Source: Blastococcus saxobsidens DD2 (GTDB lineage Bacteria; Actinomycetota; Actinomycetes; Mycobacteriales; Geodermatophilaceae). Taken from it: a DNA stretch of 64,000 bases. The notes under the pieces were generated by a model. It was not told where the DNA came from and ran no database searches. It saw only the letters and a program-made list of their open reading frames with translations. Positions 58,953-64,000 of this stretch are shown one piece after another. Location of the stretch: contig NC_016943.1 of assembly GCF_000284015.1 (NCBI RefSeq), positions 2,707,541-2,771,540 on the forward strand. The letters run 5' to 3'. The position numbers and the translations under genes are program-made. Within the stretch, counting starts at the first letter, position 1, and each line of letters opens with the position of its first letter.

Positions 58953-59408
58953 GTGGAAGAGCTGCTGCTGGACGTCGTCAACGTGCTGGTCGTCATCGTG
59001 GAGGCCTGTGGCGCCGCGGTCATCATCATCGGGGCGGTCTGGGCGTTCCTCCTCTTCCTGTGGGTCGGGCTCACCCACCGGGACGCCGGCTCGTTCGTCC
59101 CCGTCCGGCTCACCCTGGGCCGGTTCCTGGCCCTGGGGCTGGAGTTCCAGCTGGCCGGCGACATCCTGAAGACTGCGGTGGCGCCCAGCTGGGAGGAGAT
59201 CGGGCAGCTCGCCGCGATCGCCGCGATCCGGACCGCGCTGAACTACTTCCTGGGCAAGGAGATCGCCGAGGAGCGCCGCCAGGTCGACGAGGAGAAGGAA
59301 CGATCCTCCGACGGGGCGGCGGACTCCTCGTCCGGCTCGACGTCCCACCCGTCGTCGGACGATCCGCGCGGTACGGCGTCGGGCACGCGCACCGGGCGGA
59401 GGGGGTGA
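58953..59408 (+). CDS. DUF1622 family membrane protein
   Basis: 151 aa. Starts VEELLLDVVNVLVVIVEACG with spans at about 8-35 and 55-80 and a third near 90-110 (EIGQLAAIAAIRTALNYFLG), the DUF1622 pattern. The tail (EERRQVDEEKERSSDGAADS) is charged and then Ser/Gly-rich. Start GTG 58953. Function unknown; translationally coupled (GTGA) to the next small membrane protein. Confidence 0.8.
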   Translation: MEELLLDVVNVLVVIVEACGAAVIIIGAVWAFLLFLWVGLTHRDAGSFVPVRLTLGRFLALGLEFQLAGDILKTAVAPSWEEIGQLAAIAAIRTALNYFLGKEIAEERRQVDEEKERSSDGAADSSSGSTSHPSSDDPRGTASGTRTGRRG

Positions 59409-59752
59409 GCTCGACGCTGGCCGCCGTCCCCGGCATCGCCTCGCAGTTCATCGCGGCAGCGGCCCTCGTGGCCGCCCTCCTCGCCCTGGCCGCGACCCGC
59501 CGGCCGGCGCTGGCCCTCGGCATCCTGCTCGACATGCTGGTCGCCGCCGGCCTGCTCCGGCTGGTCGGCGACCCCAGCTGGCGGGCCATCGCCACCATCG
59601 CGATCGTCATCGCGATCCGCCACCTGGTGGCCCACGGCCTGCGGCTGGCAGCGCGGTCCTGGAAGGAGACGGAGAAGGAGCCACCGGACCGGACGCGGCG
59701 GCGGTACGAGCAGACCGTGCGCCACCTGCTCCAGCCGGCCTGGCGGCGGTGA
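59405..59752 (+). CDS. Small membrane protein of unknown function
   Basis: 115 aa with three hydrophobic segments (IASQFIAAAALVAALLALAA, ALALGILLDMLVAAGLLRLV, AIATIAIVIAIRHLVAHGL) and a basic cytosolic tail. Its GTG overlaps the stop of the DUF1622 gene, so the two are probably a pair in the membrane. I do not recognise the family. Confidence 0.75.
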   Translation: MSSTLAAVPGIASQFIAAAALVAALLALAATRRPALALGILLDMLVAAGLLRLVGDPSWRAIATIAIVIAIRHLVAHGLRLAARSWKETEKEPPDRTRRRYEQTVRHLLQPAWRR

Positions 59753-59782
59753 GGTCGCCGCCGGGTCACGGCGAGGAGCGGC

Positions 59783-60832
59783 TCAGCGCCGCGCCCGCTC
59801 CAGCACCGCGAAGGTCTGCCGGGCCATGAGGTCGGCGTCCATCCCGGCCACCGCGCGTCGCCGCGCCCGTCGGCCCAGTTCGGCACGGCGAGCCCCGTCG
59901 GTCAGCAGGCCGGCCAGCGCCGCGGCCAGCGCGGGGGCGTCACCGGGGGGCACCACCACGGCGTCCTCGCCGACCGCGACGGCGACGTCCCCCACGTCGG
60001 TGGTCACGCACGGCAGCCCCTCGGTCATCGCCTCGAGCAGCGCCAGCGGCAGCGCCTCCCGGCGGGACGGCAGGCAGAAGACGTCGAGGCCGGCGAGGAA
60101 CCGGCGCCCGTCGCCGACGAACCCGCAGAAGGTGATCGGGAGCCCGGCCGCGGCGGCGCGCAGCACCGCCTCGTCGCGGCCGGCGCCACCGATCAGCACC
60201 TGGAGCGGGATCCCGTCCGCGACGAGGGTGCGCACGGCCTCGGCGAGCACGTCGAACCCCTTCTGCGCGGTCAGCCGGCCCAGCGCGCCGACCCGGGGCA
60301 CCGGGTGCCCCGCCGGGCCGCTGGGGATCCCGGGGACGTCCACCCCGTTGGGGACGACGCGCACCCGGGAGGCCGGGACGCCGAGGTCGGCCAGCACCTG
60401 GTCGCGGCCCTCCGCCGACGGGCTGAGCACGGCCACGAAGCGCTGGTAGAGGGCCGCCAGTTCACTGCGCCGCACGCCCGTGCCGGTGTCGCCGGTCAGG
60501 TGGAGGACGCCCACCGTCGGCGCGACCTCGAGCGCGGCGGCGACGGCGGCCGCGTTGGACCCCGGGTCGACGAGGTTCACCAGCACGACGTCGGGTCGAC
60601 CGCCGGCCAGCGCGGCGGCGACGGCCGGTGCGCGCTCCTGGTGCCGGGCCACGGGGACCGTGGTGACCCGGCCGGGCGGGACGACGGCCGCGAAGTCCGC
60701 TGCCACCGGCTCCGCGCAGACGAGGGACGCCGACCAGCCGTTCCGGTCCGCCCGCCGGAGCAGGTGGGTCAGGTACACCTCCGCGCCGCCCCAGGCGTCG
60801 GAGTCGGCGACGAACGCCACGCGGCGGCTCAC
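59783..60832 (-). CDS. Glycosyltransferase family 4
   Basis: 349 aa GT-B fold. N-terminal VAFVADSDAWGGAEVYLTHL, the C-terminal nucleotide-sugar region VGALGRLTAQKGFDVLAEAV, and the E-x7-E motif in REALPLALLEAM. GTG 60832 overlaps the stop of the upstream GT9 gene by 4 bases (GTGA). It adds a sugar to a cell-surface glycan precursor in the cytosol; donor and acceptor are unknown. Confidence 0.92.
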   Translation of the reverse strand: MSRRVAFVADSDAWGGAEVYLTHLLRRADRNGWSASLVCAEPVAADFAAVVPPGRVTTVPVARHQERAPAVAAALAGGRPDVVLVNLVDPGSNAAAVAAALEVAPTVGVLHLTGDTGTGVRRSELAALYQRFVAVLSPSAEGRDQVLADLGVPASRVRVVPNGVDVPGIPSGPAGHPVPRVGALGRLTAQKGFDVLAEAVRTLVADGIPLQVLIGGAGRDEAVLRAAAAGLPITFCGFVGDGRRFLAGLDVFCLPSRREALPLALLEAMTEGLPCVTTDVGDVAVAVGEDAVVVPPGDAPALAAALAGLLTDGARRAELGRRARRRAVAGMDADLMARQTFAVLERARR

Positions 60833-61903
60833 CGGGCGTCCTCCTCCCCGAGCACCTCGTGGACGGCGGCGAGCACCGCGGCCGGGCGGACCGAGGCCGC
60901 GCACCGGAAGTCGATCGGGCAGACCAGGTGCGGGCAGGGCGCGCACCCGACGTCGGCCACGACCGCCCGGTGCCGGGGGCCACGGTGTGCCCACCGCACC
61001 GGATCGCCCGGGAGGAACACGGTCACGCTGCGCGCGCCGACCGCGGCCGCCAGGTGCGCGGAACCGGTGTCGTTGCCGATCAGCGCGGCGCAGTCGCGCA
61101 GCAGCGCGGCGAGGCCGCCCAGGCTGGTCGCACCGGTGAGGTCGGTGACCGGCGCGGTCATCCGGGCCCGCACGGCCGCGCTGATGTCCCGCTCCCCCGG
61201 CACGCCGGTGAGCACCACGTCCCAGCCGTCGGCGGCGAGGGCGTCGCCGACGGCCGCATAGCGCGCGGCCGGCCACCGGCGGGTCGGCGACGACGCCCCC
61301 GCGTGCAGGACGACGTACCGGCCGGGCTCGAGACCGGCCCCCGCCAGGGTGCCGGCGTGCTCTGCCTCATCCCCCGCCCGAGAGGGGAAAGCTCATCGGG
61401 GCCGGAGCACCGGGCGGCAGCCCCAGGTGCTCGAACAGCCGCAGGTGCCGGTCGACCTCGTGCACGTCCAGCGGGTAGCGCAGGTGCAGGCCGCCGGTGC
61501 CGCTCGGCGGCTGCCATCCGGTCGGGGCGAACCCGCCGGTCAGCCGGGCCCCCAGGGCCGCGGTGACCCGGTTCGCCGCCGGCCGGTCGCCGTAGACCTG
61601 CAGGGCCAGGTCGAACCGCCGCTGCGCGGCGGCGACGAGGAACGGCGCCCACCCGGCGGGATCGGGCGCCCGCTCGGGGATCCCCTCGGCACCGGGAAAG
61701 GGCAGCAGCTCGTCGACCAGGCCGGCCATCCGGTCGACCACCGGCGCCATCTCCGCCCACGTGATCAGGCTGACCCGCAGATCCGGGCGGGCATCGCGCA
61801 GCCGGCGCAGCGCCGGCATCGAGCAGACCAGGTCCCCCAGCCCCACACGCAGGCGCACGAGCGCCACCCGCCGGACGGCGGGATCGGCGAGCGGAGCGGT
61901 CAC
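60829..61903 (-). pseudogene. Glycosyltransferase family 9 (heptosyltransferase-like) with a one-base frameshift
   Basis: AGGAGG then GTG 61903 starts VTAPLADPAVRRVALVRLRV, a normal GT9 head (GLGDLVCSMPALRRLRDARP). The frame ends at a TGA just after PMSFPLSGGG (61367). Removing one G from the minus-strand run of five (plus-strand C5 at 61371-61375) restores DEAEHAGTLAG, LHAGASSPTRRWP, the signature IGNDTGSAHLAAA and the Cys-rich CAPCPHLVCPIDFRC, ending at 60829. All parts of the enzyme are otherwise intact and the codon use is uniform, so it may be a recent mutation, a phase-variable tract or a sequencing error. Confidence 0.85.
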
Positions 61904-61977
61904 GCCGGACCTCCTGCCCCCTGTGCGGCGGGCCAACCCCGTGCTTGACTGCGGGGCCGCCGACCAGGAGGTTCGCC

Positions 61978-63216
61978 GTGCCGCACTCCGCCGACAGGTC
62001 CGCGGAGCCGCACGTTCTCCGGCTGTGCAGCGTCTTCGAGCCCGCCGGCCTGATCGACGGGGAGCTGGACCACGGCGCCGCGCGGTTCGACCCGATCGGC
62101 GGCATGCAGAACCACACGGCCGCGCTGACCCGGTGCCTCGACGCGCACGGCCTGACCCAGACCGTGGTCACCTCCCGCCTGGCCGGTCCCACGGGGGTCT
62201 CCCGGCTCGGCCGGCGCACCCGGATCCAGCGCACCGGCCTCCCGACCGCCCGGTTCCGGCAGCTGTGGGCGCTCAGCGCTCTCCCCGCGGTCCTGCGCAC
62301 CCCTCCCGGCGGCCGGGTCGACGTCGTCCACGCCCACCAGGGCGAGGACATCGCGACGCTGCTGCTCGCCCGGCTGGCCGCTCGCCGGCACCGGTGTCCG
62401 CTCGTGGTGAGCGTGCACTGCAGCGTCGGCCACACCCTGCGCGGACGCTCGCCGCGCGCCCGTCTCCTGCACACCGTCGGGGGCGCCGTCGAACGGAGCA
62501 CCCTCCGGAGGGCCGAGGCCGTCATCGTCCTGACCGCACGCACGGCCCGCGCCCTGGCCGACGACGGGGTGGCTGCGGAACGGGTGTCGACCATCCCGTC
62601 CGGCTTCGACCCGGCCCTGTTCGGCGGCCACGGGAGCGACGTCTTCCCCGAGGCCGGCCGGCCGCGGATCGGGTACGTCGGCCGGCTGGCCGAGCAGAAG
62701 CGGGCCGACGTCCTGGTGCACGCCTTCGGCCGGATGGCGGAGGAGGCCGCACTGGTCGTCGTCGGTGACGGGCCGGAACGGGAGCGGGTCCGGCAGCTGG
62801 TGCGCGCGAGCCCGGTGGCGGAACGGATCACGATGACCGGCTTCGTCGACCACTCGGCCGTCCCGGGGGTGCTGGCCTCGCTGGACGTCCTGGTGCTGCC
62901 GTCGGCGTACGAGGAGATGGGGTCGGTCCTGGTCGAGGCCATGGCCGCCGGACTGCCGGTGGTGGCCAGTGACGTCGGCGGGATCCCCGAGGTCGTCCGG
63001 GACGGCGAGACCGGGCTCCTGGTCCCGCCGGGTGACGTCGACGCGCTGGCCGGCGCGCTGGACCGGCTGGTCGCCGACGGCCGGCTGCGCTCCCGGCTGG
63101 CCGCGGGCGCTCGGATCCGTGCGCGGGCCTACGGCTGGCCGTACCTGTCCGGATGCGTGGCGGAGGTCTACCAGCGGGTCCGGGCCCCGGACCCGCTCCT
63201 CGCGCGGCCGGCGTGA
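61978..63216 (+). CDS. Glycosyltransferase family 4
   Basis: 412 aa. HVLRLCSVFEPAGLIDGELD at the start, then GGMQNHTAALTRCL, DVVHAHQGEDIATLLLARLA, the donor site GYVGRLAEQKRADVLVHAFG and E-x7-E in YEEMGSVLVEAMAAGLPVVA. GTG 61978 is favoured by AGGAGG 6 bases upstream. It is divergent from the GT9-GT4 pair and coupled (GTGA) to the next gene. Confidence 0.93.
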   Translation: MPHSADRSAEPHVLRLCSVFEPAGLIDGELDHGAARFDPIGGMQNHTAALTRCLDAHGLTQTVVTSRLAGPTGVSRLGRRTRIQRTGLPTARFRQLWALSALPAVLRTPPGGRVDVVHAHQGEDIATLLLARLAARRHRCPLVVSVHCSVGHTLRGRSPRARLLHTVGGAVERSTLRRAEAVIVLTARTARALADDGVAAERVSTIPSGFDPALFGGHGSDVFPEAGRPRIGYVGRLAEQKRADVLVHAFGRMAEEAALVVVGDGPERERVRQLVRASPVAERITMTGFVDHSAVPGVLASLDVLVLPSAYEEMGSVLVEAMAAGLPVVASDVGGIPEVVRDGETGLLVPPGDVDALAGALDRLVADGRLRSRLAAGARIRARAYGWPYLSGCVAEVYQRVRAPDPLLARPA

Positions 63217-64000
63217 CCGCGCCCCTGGTCGCCGTGCTGATCCCGGTCCACGACCAGGCGGCGTTCCTGCCGCGGGCCCTCGACGGCCTGCTGAGCCAGC
63301 GGGTTCCGGACTGGGAGGCCGTGGTCGTCGACGACGGTTCCCCCGATCCGGCAGCCGTGGCCGCCGTCCTCGCCGCCACGCCCGACGACCGGATCCGCCT
63401 CCGCCGCCGGCCGGGCAACCTCGGGCTGGGCGCCACCCTCAACGAGGCACTGGACGCGACCAGCGCACCGGTCGTCGCCTACCTGCCCGCCGACGACGTC
63501 TGGTTCGCCGACCACCTCGTCCGGCTCCTCGACTGCCTGGCCGACCCCACCGTCGTCCTGGCCCGGAGCGGCCTGTCCGAGCCGGCGGAGACCCCGTACC
63601 CGCAGCTGGTCCAGGTCGCGCACCGCCGGACCGGCGACCGGTGGACCGAGCGGGCCGAGCTGGAGAGCGACGACCTCGGCCGGCTGTACTGGGGCGCGGT
63701 CTCCCGGCGGGGCCGCTCCGCGGACACCGGCCGGGTCACCTGTGCGTGGACCCGGCACCCCCGGCAGCGGTCGCGGGCGATCCGGGAGTCCTTCGACGGC
63801 GGGCTCAACGTCTTCCGCGGCCGCTACCGGGTCGCCGGGCCGCTGCGGTTCGCCTCCACCGACGGCGGCGAGACCGACGAGGTGGCCCGCTACGCCCGAT
63901 TCCGGGACGCCGCCCATCCGGAGGCCTCCGACGGCCTGGACGTGCTGGTCGTCGGTGAGCTGGCCTTCAACCCGGAACGGGTTTTGGCGCTGGCCGAGCG
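63213..64000 (+). CDS. Glycosyltransferase family 2 with a second domain, 3' end outside window
   Basis: 262 codons seen. GT2 start VAVLIPVHDQAAFLPRALDG, WEAVVVDDGSPDPAAVAAVL and AYLPADDVWFADHLVRLLD (DxD-like). After about residue 240 the sequence DGLDVLVVGELAFNPERVLA resembles the start of a separate GT domain, so this may be a two-domain fusion. Start GTG 63213 overlaps the previous stop. The full C-terminal domain lies beyond the window. Confidence 0.85.
   Translation, partial: MTAPLVAVLIPVHDQAAFLPRALDGLLSQRVPDWEAVVVDDGSPDPAAVAAVLAATPDDRIRLRRRPGNLGLGATLNEALDATSAPVVAYLPADDVWFADHLVRLLDCLADPTVVLARSGLSEPAETPYPQLVQVAHRRTGDRWTERAELESDDLGRLYWGAVSRRGRSADTGRVTCAWTRHPRQRSRAIRESFDGGLNVFRGRYRVAGPLRFASTDGGETDEVARYARFRDAAHPEASDGLDVLVVGELAFNPERVLALAE

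Noticed and set aside
1-64000. tRNA, rRNA, insertion sequences or phage attachment sites
   Set aside because: No T-loop-like GTTCGA signature outside coding context, no transposase reading frames and no terminal inverted repeat pairs were recognised by eye.

Overview
The window is 64 kb of very GC-rich DNA. Starts are often GTG, Shine-Dalgarno sites are strong, and genes often overlap by 4 bases (ATGA/GTGA). A WhiB regulator, GAF-ANTAR protein, DivIVA-like protein, PASTA-type Ser/Thr kinase, DUF222-HNH protein and an actinobacterial-type c-di-AMP riboswitch all point to a chromosome of a high-GC actinobacterium. Geodermatophilaceae (Blastococcus/Modestobacter/Geodermatophilus) is my best guess by inference. 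No rRNA, tRNA, CRISPR array, insertion sequence, attachment site or replication origin was recognised.

Layout. 1-9.55 kb (minus strand): one long operon with a small coupled gene, a lipoprotein solute-binding protein, two permeases and two ATPases of a peptide/opine-type ABC importer, two acyl-CoA dehydrogenases and a truncated acyl-CoA synthetase. A large LuxR-type ATPase regulator (LAL) lies just upstream, and an 11-base direct repeat sits between them. 12.8-19 kb: a heme-degrading-domain protein, MFS exporter, patatin lipase, universal stress protein, an unusual HATPase-sensor-PP2C phosphatase and a Dabb protein. 19-24.7 kb: an accessory-looking segment bounded by broken genes (a multiply frameshifted FAH hydrolase on the left, a LacI head joined to a LutC tail on the right). 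Inside is a complete flavin-monooxygenase cassette: GAF-HTH regulator, luciferase-like monooxygenase, flavin reductase and RibBA.

24.7-35 kb: TetR-MMPL transporter pair, Suv3-like helicase, WhiB, a TetR-ferredoxin-P450 operon, thioesterase and SelO. 35-42 kb: FAD monooxygenase, a Ser/Thr kinase with a 36-base tandem repeat, a secreted cell-wall protein behind a c-di-AMP riboswitch, and a diverged family A DNA polymerase. 42-48.4 kb: DUF222-HNH, a helix-hairpin-helix/proline-rich protein, an OsmC gene interrupted by an amber codon at its catalytic cysteine position, then two consecutive globin-reductase fusions translationally coupled to a DivIVA-like protein.

48.4-59.8 kb: mixed metabolic and signalling genes (enoyl-reductase-like protein, GH13 glucosidase, TPR-GGDEF cyclase, CoA-ester lyase, ATP-dependent DNA ligase, a second LLM oxidoreductase, a chimeric membrane/hydrolase gene, GAF-ANTAR, small membrane proteins). 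59.8-64 kb: the edge of a cell-surface glycan cluster with GT4, GT9 (frameshifted), GT4 and GT2 glycosyltransferases.

The strongest candidates for something beyond routine annotation are the flavin-self-supplying monooxygenase cassette (19.97-24.2 kb), the double flavohemoglobin-DivIVA operon (45.15-48.3 kb), the ABC/acyl-CoA operon with its LAL regulator, and a recurring theme of deletion-fusion or broken genes (19.0, 24.4, 44.5, 57.0, 61.4 kb).
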